A stretch of 19,809 nt of DNA from Saprospiraceae bacterium. GTDB lineage: Bacteria > Bacteroidota > Bacteroidia > Chitinophagales > Saprospiraceae. The translations under genes and the position numbers were made by a program. Shown in pieces: positions 6,470-15,605 of this stretch. How positions within the stretch are numbered: the first letter of the stretch is position 1; each line of letters opens with the position of its first letter. The notes beneath the pieces were generated by a model, which saw nothing but the letters and a program-made list of their open reading frames with translations, was not told the DNA's origin and did not search any database. The stretch lies in NCBI GenBank assembly GCA_020630895.1, contig JAHDII010000026.1, forward strand, positions 1-19,809, read 5' to 3'.

Positions 6470-9400
6470 TTATCGCATCACTACGATTTTTACAATTCCA
6501 CTAATTCCTTCTTTAGAAGATAAATGAATAAAGTAAACTCCAGGAAGAAGATTCAAATCAAAATTAAGAATTTGACCTATAGAATAGCTTGGTTCTTCAA
6601 TTAATGTTTTCATCCATTTTCCCTCAGTATTAAATAAATTAAGAGTATAAGAAGAATTAATATTATTGGTAAGACCTAAATTAAATTTCCCATCATTTAC
6701 AGAAGGATATACTAAAATATTTATTTTAGTATTATCTGTCAATATATTTGAAATAGGTACAGTATTATCATCAACATTATAAGTTAGCCTCATACTAATA
6801 TTTTCTCCATTGGCTTGAGCGGAACTAGGAGGAGGAAAAGAACCATCATGAGAAGCACAAAAACCAATAGTTATTGTTTCGCCAGGATTTATAGTTCCAT
6901 TCCATCCCATATCACTAGCAGTATAACCATTAGTTTGTGAACCTGACCAATGAGCATTCCATAAATTATTAATATCTCCTTCTATATTAAAACTAATAGT
7001 CCAATTATTTATAACAGTAGTTCCAATATTAGTAATATGAATATTTGCACACAATCCAGATTGCCAATAAGATGTAATTTCCATTTCTACATCTAAGTCT
7101 TGATTAATAGGAGTTGTAGTCTCTTGTACATCAATTACAATACTTTGAGTACTAACTCCTCCATTATTATCTGATACAGTTAATGTTGCAGTATAAATAC
7201 CTGGCAAAGTATAAATATGTTGAATTGTAATTCCATTACTGGTAGTACCATCGCCAAAATCCCAAGTATAACTAAGATTATCTCCATCAGGATCAGAAGA
7301 ACCATTAGCATCAAAATTAACAGTTAGGGGAGAAAGCCCTGCTATTGGCGTAGCATTGATAACAGCAACTGGCAGTTGATTGGCAGTTGAAGATTGAACA
7401 ATAATAACTGTTGTTTCAGTATCTATTCCTCCATTTCCATCAGAAACAACTAATACTACATTATAATTTCCTGTATTTAGATATGTGTGTGAAATATTTT
7501 CTCCTGTAGCTGTAGTACCATCACCAAAATCCCAAGTATAACTAAGATTATCTCCATCAGGATCAGAAGAATTACTAGCATTAAAATTCACAACTAGTGG
7601 CTCTGTACCATTATTAGGATTAGCATTAATGATAGCAATAGGTACTTGATTAGTAGTTCCATTTTGTACATTTATACTAATTGTCACTTGATCAGAACCT
7701 CCATTTCCGTCATCTACAATTAGTGTAGCAGTATAACTACCAGCAGTCGTATAAATATGTGATGTATTAATTCCTGTAGCGGTATTTCCATCACCAAAAT
7801 TCCAAGTATAAGACAAGGGATCTCCATCTGGATCTGTTGAATTATTGGCATTGAAATTAACGGTTAAAGGAGCAATACCATTCAAAGGATTAGCGACAAT
7901 ATTGGCAAGAGGTATTTGATTAGGAAGACTAGTATTTCCACTAGGTTCCATTCCGAAAATTAAATTACCATTTCTATATAGAGTCACCCTTTCCCAACAC
8001 TCAAAAGTAGATTTTGATGGGTCATAAGAATAATCATCATTTTCATTATAATTAGACCAATTGGTTTTTGCAAAGCGAGTTTGGATTTCACCTGTATTAG
8101 AATTACTTGCTAAAGTACCTGCATTAGCTGTAAATCCTAGTTCAAAATAATAATTCGCATCTAAAGTAGGATTATTCATAGGATAAAAATTTGTAGTAAT
8201 ATTATTATTACCTAAAGTAGCATAATCTACCCAAGCATTCTCTGCTTCATTCCCTTCTTTTGAATACCAATAACGGATAGTTAATTCACTTAATGGGATA
8301 TTTTCAGTGCCGTTATTTTCTATTTGAAAATGAGGTCGAATTTGATTATCTGTTGCATTTAGATCATAAGTTCTATAATATACTTTTAAGTCTCCTGTTG
8401 CAGTATTTCCAATATTTATTATAGTAGTGAAATTATCTATTCCTCCATTACCATCATTGACTATAAGTGTAATGATATAAGAACCAGTATTAGAATATGT
8501 ATGATTAATATTCATGCCTGTACCTGCATTTCCATCGCCAAAATCCCAAGTATAAGTTAAATTATCTCCATTAGGATCAGTAGAACAATTTGCATCAAGT
8601 GTTACTAATAAAGGAGCCACACCTGATGTAGGCGTAGCAGAAAAACAAGCTGTTGGAATTAGGTTGGTATTAGCAACTTGAACATCAATATCCATAGTAT
8701 AAATATGAGTGCCATTATTACCATCATCTACAGTTAAAGTAACAGTATAAGTTCCTTCATCATTAAAGGTATGATTAGGATTTATTCCTGTACCAGTATT
8801 TCCATCACCGAAATCCCAAGTATAAGTTAAGTTGTCTCCATTAGGATCAGAACTACAACTTGCATCAAAACTTACTACTAAAGGAACAGTTCCAGAAGTA
8901 GGAGTGGCAGAAAAACAAGCTATTGGAATATCATTGACGGCATTAACTTCAATATTTACTGTTGCTTGGCTCGTACCACCATTGCCGTCATCTACTGTAA
9001 GAGTAGCGGTATAAGTACCACCAATGGTATAAGTATGTGTTGTACTAACTCCATTAGCAGTATTTCCATCGCCAAAATCCCAAGCATAACTAAGATTATC
9101 TCCATCAGGGTCAGAAGAATTATTACCATCAAAATTAACAGTTAGAGGACTATTCCCAGATGTGGGTGTAGCATTAATACTAGCAGTTGGATATTGATTC
9201 CCTGTTCCTGGTTGCACAATAATTGTAATTGTAGCAGTTGTTATTCCACCATTACCATCATTTACAGTTAAGGTAACTGTATAAGTTCCTGGAGCGGTAT
9301 AAGTATTTGAAGCATTTAGATTGGAACCTGTGTTTCCATCACCAAAATCCCAAGTATAACTAAGAATATCTCCATCAGGATCAGAAGAATTTCCAGCACT

Positions 9401-12400
9401 AAAATTGACAAGTAAAGGTGCTACTCCATTGGTTGGATTAGCTACAATTCCAGCAGTAGGAGAGGAGTTATTTGAATTATTATCTTGAGTAGTTATTGTA
9501 ATAGTTTGTGTATCGCTTCCTCCATTACCATCATCTACTGTTAGGCTAACAATAAAGGTTCCTGTAGTTGTAAAATTATGATTTATATTTACTCCAGAAC
9601 CTGTATTTCCATCGCCAAAATCCCAAGTATAAGTTAAATTATCATTGTTAGGATCTGTAGAACATGATGCATTAAAATTAGAATTTAAGGGAATCGTTCC
9701 ATTTGTAGGATTTGCTGTAAAACATGCTGTAGGAGGTTGTGGAGTATTATCAATTATTGTGATGGTTATAGTTTCTACATCTGTTCCTCCATTACCATCA
9801 TTCGTTGTAAGTGTCACTTGATATGTACCTGGATCTATATAACTATATGAAGTAGTTGCCCCTGTTCCTGTGTTTCCATCACCAAAATCCCAAGTATAAC
9901 TAAGAATATCTCCATCAGTATCTGTAGAACAATTAGCATCAAAATTTATAGATAAAGGAGCATTACCTGTAGTTGTTGAAGTCGTAAAACATGCTTCAGG
10001 AGTTGAATTAATAACATTAATTGTAATAGTTGCTTGATCTATTCCTCCATTACCATCATCAACATTTACTGTAACTATATAAGTACCAATATTTGTATAA
10101 GTATGAATTGGTATTGCTCCTATTCCTGTATTTCCATCACCAAAATCCCAAGTATAACTTAAATTATCTCCATTAGGATCAGTAGAATTGGTAGCATCGA
10201 AATTAACAGTTAAAGGAGAACCGCCAGAAATAGGATTCGCTGATATAGCAGCTGTAGGAGGTTGAGGACTATTATCAATTACTGTAATGTTAATAGTTTC
10301 TGAGGATATAGAACCATTTCCATCATCTATAGTTAACATAATAGTATAGATACCTGGAGTAGTATATGTCTCAGATAAAATAGCTGATGTTCCTGTATTT
10401 CCATTTCCTAAATCCCAAGTATAACTTAGAATATCTCCATCTGCATCAGAACTACAACTAGCATTTAAATTGATAGTTAAAGGTGCATCACCTGAAAGAG
10501 GTGTAGTTGTAAAACATGCTACAGGAGCATTATTCCCATTATCACAAGAAGGAAGACTGCCATATAGTAATTGCCCATTATTATATAAAGGAATATGATC
10601 ATTAGGACTAAGGTTATTGTTCATATTATTATAAGACCAGTCATTATTAGGATCCCAAGCAGATGTAGGAGCATCATTAGGTAAAGCAATTCTGATTTGA
10701 GCTTCTTTATGAGATTCGCTTTGCCCTCCTGGATAAATATCTATATTACTATAACAAACTTCTACATAATATTCTGTTCCTCCACATAGCGTTAGGGGAC
10801 TAATAGTAGTACCGTTTGGAGCAGTGTTTAAACTTATAGTATAATCATTAATAGTATAACCTGCATTAAATCCTTCACTTAAATCTACATAATAACGAAA
10901 ACACATTTGATCTGTAACTTGAGCGGGCCAAGCAGAATGATTGGTTGCCCAAACAGCGATTTCTGTGAAAGTATTTCCTATAGAATTGACTTTTGCATTA
11001 GAATAATATTCTCCAGAAGGAGTTTCTTCTATAGGAAAATTTGCTAAAGGAGTTCCTCCAAATAAAGTAACCATTCTTGCTATAGCTCCTGTAAATCCTG
11101 CATTATAATCACAAGCTACTTCATTTGCAATATAATCACTTCGATCATCTGTATATTGATCATTAGGCGAGGAAGGTCCACCTACTAATGCACCACAAAG
11201 GATATGTCGATTATCAGTTGGTGTTTGAATACTATTTGCCCATGAGCCATGAGCAGTTCTATGATGAGGATTTATAGGGGGATTATTTCCAAAACCAATT
11301 ATATAACTTCTATTTTGAGGATTATCTCCCAAAATATAATTAATTTGTCCAATACCAAAATCTCTATATGTAGCACTCTTAGTAGGATTAGTAGGTGCTA
11401 TTACATCAGCATAAACCATTGCTACAAAAGCAGTATTAGCAGCATATCTTAAAGAGCCCCAAGTATCCAAATGTGCTTGTCCACCAGGAGAGTAATTAAT
11501 TTGTTGCCCATTGTATCCATCAGACCAATAATCTAACCATCTTTCAGCATCTTGCATATATTGAGTTTGTCCAGTCAATTCTGCCATAAGCACATAAGCA
11601 CCATAAGATTTATCATCCCAAGCAATAGTCCAATGCCATGATTTTTCACCTGATTGTTCTGTTCCTAAGTGAGCATAATCTGCTATGGCTTTATTTAAAT
11701 AAGCAATATCTCCTGTTGCGCGATATAACCAAATAGCACCCCAAACTAATTCATCATTATAGCCACTCCAAGAATTATAAAAAGCTGTAGCATCAGAAAT
11801 AGCATCAGAATATTTACCTCGATAAGTATCTGCAAAATTGTATAAAGCAATGGCATTATCTAATAATTCAGCACTATAAATAGGATCATCATTAACAAAA
11901 ATAATACTAGCTGCTGCTAATGCTGCTGCCGTCTCAGCTGTTAAATCTGTACCTGGATTATTAGAATCTACATAATATGAAGGACGATTCATTGGCATTA
12001 CTTCTGCGGGTCCCCACCAAGCATGATCAGCAGAACCATTTCCTACTTGCCCATAGAATCGTTGAGTAGAACCATCAGGATTTCTTATATGACATTTAAG
12101 AAAATAATCATTTACCCATTTTAAATTATCTTTTAAATATTGCCATTGATTTGTTGTCTGATAAGCTTGCTGATCTTGTACTCCACTCCAAGCCAACATT
12201 GTTGCCGTATATGCCATTGGAAAACCAAATTTTACGTGATCTCCAGCATCATACCATCCTCCAGTTAAATCTACATTATTATCAGCACCATCCTCCATTC
12301 CTGAATCTCCTCTCCAACTGACTCTATTATTTGTAGGCAAAGCACCAGATCTTTGAGCTTCATAAAAATAAATACTTTTTTGTAATACTTCTGCATGATT

Positions 12401-13903
12401 GTAATTAGATGCTATAGGAGGAGGAACATTACTATCGCTAATAGTAAAAGTAACACTTTGAGTAGAAGTTTGATTCTCGTTATCTGTTGCGGATACCTCA
12501 AAAATATATGTTCCAATTTCTGTTGGAGTCCAAGTACTAGAATAAAAAATTCCATTTTGTGTATAACTGACGATTTGACCATTTATGGTAAAAGAAACAT
12601 TAGTTATTGTTCCATCAGAATCACTAACATTAGCTATTAAATTAATATCATTGCCTAAAAGAATATTAGCAGCATTTTGAGGACTTGTAATTTGAATGGA
12701 AGGGATAGCTGGTCCAGAAATAGCATCTAGAGGATTCCAGAAGTTGCCTGTCATTGTAAATAAAGAAATACAACGTAATGTATTACCAAAATACCAAGGA
12801 GGACTATCGATTGTATTTACTGTTTCTGTGTACATCTGATCTAAAAGACCTTGATAGGATGTATTGGCTCCCATTACACCTAAAGCAAATGTAGATACAA
12901 ATGTAGCAGAATGATTAGAACCTACACCTCCACTTTGTGCAACAGGTCCAGCTATATTATTGGCTCCGATATTTTGAACATAACTTGCCATATTATTACA
13001 AATGTTTTTTGCATTTGTATCATCATACCAAGCAACATCTGTTACCATTCTCCAAGGATTCCTACAGGCATCCCAACCATATTCATTTGGACCATTACAG
13101 GAATTAGGGATACCATTATGATCTGACCAATTACTTACTAAACCAGTATTTGAATTGACATTATTATTAAGAAGAGTATAGCTTGCAGAAACACAATTAT
13201 CCCAAAAAGCTATATCATTCATAAATTCTCCATATTGTTTAAAATATGCTGGTGCTTGGTAACTTGGATTACGACAATTATTACCAAAACCCCACTGATC
13301 TCCATTATTCAGTTGATAACTACCATTAGCCCAAGTCGGTTGGATTTCTACTGTTTTTATAGCATTAATTAAATTTGTTGCTTCAGCTTCATAATTATGA
13401 GGAGTAGTGTTATTAGGCCATTGATGATTTGCAACCAAAAGAGCCATAGCGGCATCAATTTCTGCATCAGCGGCTCCTCCTGTACCAATAGCTCCTCCAC
13501 AACTATTAATTTTCCAATTCATTACACCATTTCCATTAGAATTATCTTTATAGTATTGCCATAAGCCATCAAATAAATCCTTATCCGCAGCATAAGCCGC
13601 TAATAACATTCCATAAGCTATTCCTTCTGAAACAGTTTCTGTTGGGGTATCGTATTTAACACGATATTTACCAACACCACAAGCTTCTACATAATTTGTT
13701 TTCCATTGATTATAAGCATCAGCAGCATCTTGAGCTTGAGTGTATGTTCCATTAGTAGGTAAATTTGTTGGAAACATAACACTTCCTGTATAACTAGTAT
13801 TACTACCAAATGGAATTGTAGCTCCTGAAGGGGTATTAATTTGAGATTGTAATTTTGAGCTTAATAAGATTAAAAGAAATAAAAAATACTTTTTGAAATT
13901 CAT
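6470..13903 (-). CDS. Giant secreted GH8-GH9 multimodular cellulase with T9SS sorting domain
   Basis: A 2477-residue extracellular enzyme expected to cut beta-1,4-glucan. Order: signal peptide 1-20; GH8 at about 22-395 (Glu93 in SEGIAYGML as probable acid, Asp146, and Asp278 in WDACRNPWR as probable base); Ig-like 400-489; GH9 at 500-955 (DAGD with Asp552/Asp555, His885 in PHHRTAHG, Glu928 in YIANEVACDYNAG as acid); CBM3c 960-1120, the usual processivity partner of GH9; eight PKD domains 1125-1832; CBM3 1837-1990 (ATDNQIRPHF, IPLSELTIRYWY); three PKD 1996-2262; CBM2 2268-2378 with Cys2285 and Cys2349 as a likely disulfide; T9SS type A sorting domain about 2395-2477. Catalytic residues look intact in both hydrolases. 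It is transcribed alone. The T9SS tail predicts passage through the outer membrane and attachment or release at the cell surface. Confidence 0.95.
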   Translation of the reverse strand: MNFKKYFLFLLILLSSKLQSQINTPSGATIPFGSNTSYTGSVMFPTNLPTNGTYTQAQDAADAYNQWKTNYVEACGVGKYRVKYDTPTETVSEGIAYGMLLAAYAADKDLFDGLWQYYKDNSNGNGVMNWKINSCGGAIGTGGAADAEIDAAMALLVANHQWPNNTTPHNYEAEATNLINAIKTVEIQPTWANGSYQLNNGDQWGFGNNCRNPSYQAPAYFKQYGEFMNDIAFWDNCVSASYTLLNNNVNSNTGLVSNWSDHNGIPNSCNGPNEYGWDACRNPWRMVTDVAWYDDTNAKNICNNMASYVQNIGANNIAGPVAQSGGVGSNHSATFVSTFALGVMGANTSYQGLLDQMYTETVNTIDSPPWYFGNTLRCISLFTMTGNFWNPLDAISGPAIPSIQITSPQNAANILLGNDINLIANVSDSDGTITNVSFTINGQIVSYTQNGIFYSSTWTPTEIGTYIFEVSATDNENQTSTQSVTFTISDSNVPPPIASNYNHAEVLQKSIYFYEAQRSGALPTNNRVSWRGDSGMEDGADNNVDLTGGWYDAGDHVKFGFPMAYTATMLAWSGVQDQQAYQTTNQWQYLKDNLKWVNDYFLKCHIRNPDGSTQRFYGQVGNGSADHAWWGPAEVMPMNRPSYYVDSNNPGTDLTAETAAALAAASIIFVNDDPIYSAELLDNAIALYNFADTYRGKYSDAISDATAFYNSWSGYNDELVWGAIWLYRATGDIAYLNKAIADYAHLGTEQSGEKSWHWTIAWDDKSYGAYVLMAELTGQTQYMQDAERWLDYWSDGYNGQQINYSPGGQAHLDTWGSLRYAANTAFVAMVYADVIAPTNPTKSATYRDFGIGQINYILGDNPQNRSYIIGFGNNPPINPHHRTAHGSWANSIQTPTDNRHILCGALVGGPSSPNDQYTDDRSDYIANEVACDYNAGFTGAIARMVTLFGGTPLANFPIEETPSGEYYSNAKVNSIGNTFTEIAVWATNHSAWPAQVTDQMCFRYYVDLSEGFNAGYTINDYTISLNTAPNGTTISPLTLCGGTEYYVEVCYSNIDIYPGGQSESHKEAQIRIALPNDAPTSAWDPNNDWSYNNMNNNLSPNDHIPLYNNGQLLYGSLPSCDNGNNAPVACFTTTPLSGDAPLTINLNASCSSDADGDILSYTWDLGNGNTGTSAILSETYTTPGIYTIMLTIDDGNGSISSETINITVIDNSPQPPTAAISANPISGGSPLTVNFDATNSTDPNGDNLSYTWDFGDGNTGIGAIPIHTYTNIGTYIVTVNVDDGNGGIDQATITINVINSTPEACFTTSTTTGNAPLSINFDANCSTDTDGDILSYTWDFGDGNTGTGATTSYSYIDPGTYQVTLTTNDGNGGTDVETITITIIDNTPQPPTACFTANPTNGTIPLNSNFNASCSTDPNNDNLTYTWDFGDGNTGSGVNINHNFTTTGTFIVSLTVDDGNGGSDTQTITITTQDNNSNNSSPTAGIVANPTNGVAPLLVNFSAGNSSDPDGDILSYTWDFGDGNTGSNLNASNTYTAPGTYTVTLTVNDGNGGITTATITIIVQPGTGNQYPTASINATPTSGNSPLTVNFDGNNSSDPDGDNLSYAWDFGDGNTANGVSTTHTYTIGGTYTATLTVDDGNGGTSQATVNIEVNAVNDIPIACFSATPTSGTVPLVVSFDASCSSDPNGDNLTYTWDFGDGNTGTGINPNHTFNDEGTYTVTLTVDDGNNGTHIYTMDIDVQVANTNLIPTACFSATPTSGVAPLLVTLDANCSTDPNGDNLTYTWDFGDGNAGTGMNINHTYSNTGSYIITLIVNDGNGGIDNFTTIINIGNTATGDLKVYYRTYDLNATDNQIRPHFQIENNGTENIPLSELTIRYWYSKEGNEAENAWVDYATLGNNNITTNFYPMNNPTLDANYYFELGFTANAGTLASNSNTGEIQTRFAKTNWSNYNENDDYSYDPSKSTFECWERVTLYRNGNLIFGMEPSGNTSLPNQIPLANIVANPLNGIAPLTVNFNANNSTDPDGDPLSYTWNFGDGNTATGINTSHIYTTAGSYTATLIVDDGNGGSDQVTISINVQNGTTNQVPIAIINANPNNGTEPLVVNFNASNSSDPDGDNLSYTWDFGDGTTATGENISHTYLNTGNYNVVLVVSDGNGGIDTETTVIIVQSSTANQLPVAVINATPIAGLSPLTVNFDANGSSDPDGDNLSYTWDFGDGTTSNGITIQHIYTLPGIYTATLTVSDNNGGVSTQSIVIDVQETTTPINQDLDVEMEITSYWQSGLCANIHITNIGTTVINNWTISFNIEGDINNLWNAHWSGSQTNGYTASDMGWNGTINPGETITIGFCASHDGSFPPPSSAQANGENISMRLTYNVDDNTVPISNILTDNTKINILVYPSVNDGKFNLGLTNNINSSYTLNLFNTEGKWMKTLIEEPSYSIGQILNFDLNLLPGVYFIHLSSKEGISGIVKIVVMR
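7118..7918 (-). repeat. Second PKD array (three repeats)
   Basis: Encodes PKD domains 9-11 of the cellulase (residues 1996-2262), each about 90 residues with the signature DPDGD-LSYTW-FGDG and a closing DGNGG or DNNGG. They separate CBM3 from CBM2. At the DNA level, 48 bases are identical between 7254-7301 and 7524-7571, 270 bp (90 codons) apart, which points to recent duplication or gene conversion. None of the three carries the cysteine pair seen in part of the first array. Confidence 0.9.
8408..10531 (-). repeat. First PKD array (eight repeats)
   Basis: Encodes PKD domains 1-8 (residues 1125-1832), which link the GH9-CBM3c catalytic half to the CBM3. The unit is 84-90 residues. Each repeat shows the tryptophan-containing YTW or YAW, followed by DFGDG (DLGNG in the first). 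Repeats 1, 3, 4, 7 and 8 have a cysteine pair exactly 20 residues apart (for example Cys1130/Cys1150 and Cys1305/Cys1325); repeats 2, 5 and 6 have neither. PKD arrays are usually spacers or weak binding modules. Confidence 0.9.
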
Positions 13904-13992
13904 AAGTAAGGGATATTTGTTTATAATTTCACGAAAATATTAAAATAACTAATCTTTACACTGGTAAATTATTATATAATGATCTAACGTGT

Positions 13993-14050
13993 AAGATTGA
14001 AGTATTCATTAAAGTCTATTAATTTCATGAAAATAAAACATTTCAATCTT
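13993..14050. promoter_or_regulatory. Inverted repeat in divergent intergenic region
   Basis: AAGATTGAA at 13993-14001 and its exact reverse complement TTCAATCTT at 14042-14050 are separated by 40 bases. The similarity extends to GTG and CAC outside the arms, with one extra base on the left. The pair lies in the 215-bp gap between the cellulase and the phosphoesterase gene, which are divergently transcribed, so it could be a shared operator. On the minus strand TATTTTCG (13932-13939) is a 7-of-8 match to TAnnTTTG and could serve the cellulase. Confidence 0.35.
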
Positions 14051-14118
14051 CACCTTTGTTATTCAACAAATAGCTTAATACATTTTATAATTCAATGCTT
14101 GTATAATAAAAATAAATA

Positions 14119-15363
14119 ATGGGACGAATTATTTTTTTAGGAATAGCAATATTCATGGTTTTACTTCCTGATTTATATATCTATTTTAGTAAAGTACATG
14201 TTTCTTTTTCTTCTGATAGAGCAAAAAAAATAGGAAAAATATTTTATTTTTCTACCTTATTGATTCAGTTTGGAGGAATGTTTTTTTTGATGTATTATTT
14301 GTGGTATTTACAAGCAGATAGAAATGGATTTACAAATATTTTACAAGCATTTATTTGGACGATGTTTATTGTGAAATTTATTATGTTACCCTTTTTATTA
14401 TTTGGAGATATTTATAAAATTTTTGAATTATTTCATTATAAAACTACAAAAGTAAGTGAGCTCCCTGAAAAAATACATGAAAGAAGAAATTTCATAAAAC
14501 AAGCAGCAGTTGTTGTTGCAGCTATTCCATTTTTTTCTTTTTTACATGGAATGACTTTAGGGAAATATAATTTTAAAATTAAAAAAATAAAATTAGCATT
14601 TAAGGATTTGCCTGAATCTTTTCAAGGATTTAAAATTGCTCAATTTTCAGATTTTCATGCAGGAAGTTTTGATAATATTTCTAATGTTAAATATGGTTTA
14701 GATTTATTGCAAAAACAAGGAGCAGATGTTATTTTATTTACAGGAGATTTGGTGAACCATTATGCCGAAGAAGTAGATCCTTATATTGATTTATTTCAAG
14801 TATTAAATGCTCCCTATGGACAATATGCTTCTACAGGAAATCACGATTATGGATATAGAAATGAAAAAAGTAAAAGTTTTGAAAATATTAAAAAAATAAA
14901 AGAAAAATATGCAGCATGTAATTTTAAATTACTCAATAATGAAAATATTAAAATTGAAAAAAATGGAGAGCATATTAATATTGCAGGAGTAGAAAACTGG
15001 GGGGCAGGAAGATTTTTTCCAAAGAAAGGTGATTTGGATAAAGCTTTTGAAAATATAAATAAAAACGATTTTACAATTTTAATGTCCCATGATCCAACAC
15101 ATTGGGATACAAAAATTAAACAGCATCCAAAACAGGTACATCTCACCTTAAGTGGGCATACGCATGGTGCTCAAATGGGAGTAGAATTATTTGGATTAAA
15201 ATGGAGTCCTGGGAAATATGTATATAAACGTTGGGCAGGATTATATGAAGAAGCCAATCAATATTTATATGTGAATCGAGGTTTTGGTATGTTAGAAGGC
15301 TTTTCTTTTCGTACAGGCATCTTTCCTGAAATTACAGTTTTTGAATTAGAACGAGAAGTATAA
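14119..15363 (+). CDS. Membrane-anchored metallophosphoesterase (YkuE/YaeI-like)
   Basis: A 414-residue protein. Hydrophobic segments at about 3-23, 40-62, 75-97 and 128-145 precede a calcineurin-like phosphoesterase domain from about 170. Metal-ligand motifs are complete: SDFH (Asp178, His180), TGDLV (Asp210), GNHD (Asn241, His242), SHDP (His324) and SGHTHG (His347, His349). RRNFIKQAAVVVAAIPF at 122-138 resembles a Tat signal placed just before the last hydrophobic segment. The related YkuE of Bacillus is a Tat substrate, so the catalytic domain may face the periplasm. Members act on phosphodiester or pyrophosphate bonds, including lipid-linked ones; the substrate here is unknown. It is transcribed divergently from the cellulase and appears monocistronic. 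Confidence 0.88.
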   Translation: MGRIIFLGIAIFMVLLPDLYIYFSKVHVSFSSDRAKKIGKIFYFSTLLIQFGGMFFLMYYLWYLQADRNGFTNILQAFIWTMFIVKFIMLPFLLFGDIYKIFELFHYKTTKVSELPEKIHERRNFIKQAAVVVAAIPFFSFLHGMTLGKYNFKIKKIKLAFKDLPESFQGFKIAQFSDFHAGSFDNISNVKYGLDLLQKQGADVILFTGDLVNHYAEEVDPYIDLFQVLNAPYGQYASTGNHDYGYRNEKSKSFENIKKIKEKYAACNFKLLNNENIKIEKNGEHINIAGVENWGAGRFFPKKGDLDKAFENINKNDFTILMSHDPTHWDTKIKQHPKQVHLTLSGHTHGAQMGVELFGLKWSPGKYVYKRWAGLYEEANQYLYVNRGFGMLEGFSFRTGIFPEITVFELEREV

Positions 15364-15573
15364 TTTTTTTTATTTTTATATTTAATGAATAAGTGAAATG
15401 AGTTTTTATTTGGATGCAATAACCATTTTAAACTTGTGTTAAATTTTATATTTATAAAACTGTAATTTTCAAAATATTTTATATTGTTATTATTTTAGGC
15501 ATTATATTTTTTGTGACATTATATATTTTTAATACTTAAAAATATTCGATATGTTTTTTTTTTCGTGGCATAC

Positions 15574-15597
15574 GTTTTGCATTTTTTGAAGCAAAAC
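15574..15597 (+). promoter_or_regulatory. Inverted repeat in the leader of the outer-membrane protein gene
   Basis: GTTTTGC at 15574-15580 and GCAAAAC at 15591-15597 are exact reverse complements around a 10-base spacer, ending 8 bases before the ATG at 15606. The left arm overlaps TACGTTTTG (15571-15579), a -7-like element with one extra base relative to TAnnTTTG. It could be an operator or an mRNA hairpin. The 242-bp gap upstream (15364-15605) is otherwise AT-rich with nothing else I can support. Confidence 0.35.
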
Positions 15598-15605
15598 TAA
15601 TTTAA

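Noticed and set aside
7118..10531. Possible CRISPR or tandem-repeat array because of regularly spaced similar segments
   Set aside because: The spacing is about 260-270 bp and is fully explained by in-frame PKD-domain repeats of a protein.
8832..13126. Several plus-strand open frames of 60-81 codons inside the cellulase gene
   Set aside because: They lie antisense to PKD, GH9, Ig-like and GH8 coding sequence, have low-complexity Ile/Ser-rich translations, and no recognisable domain; they are shadows of a strongly supported gene.
13971..13980. Palindrome ATTATATAAT in the divergent intergenic region
   Set aside because: Only A and T, short, and expected by chance in this composition.
14102..14107. 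TATAAT just upstream of the phosphoesterase gene
   Set aside because: It lies only 11 bases before the start codon, has no -35 partner, and Bacteroidota housekeeping promoters use TAnnTTTG; such strings are common in AT-rich DNA.
14847..15146. Minus-strand 99-codon frame inside the phosphoesterase gene
   Set aside because: Antisense to catalytic-domain sequence; the Phe/Ser/Leu-rich product is typical of the complement of AT-rich Lys-rich coding DNA.
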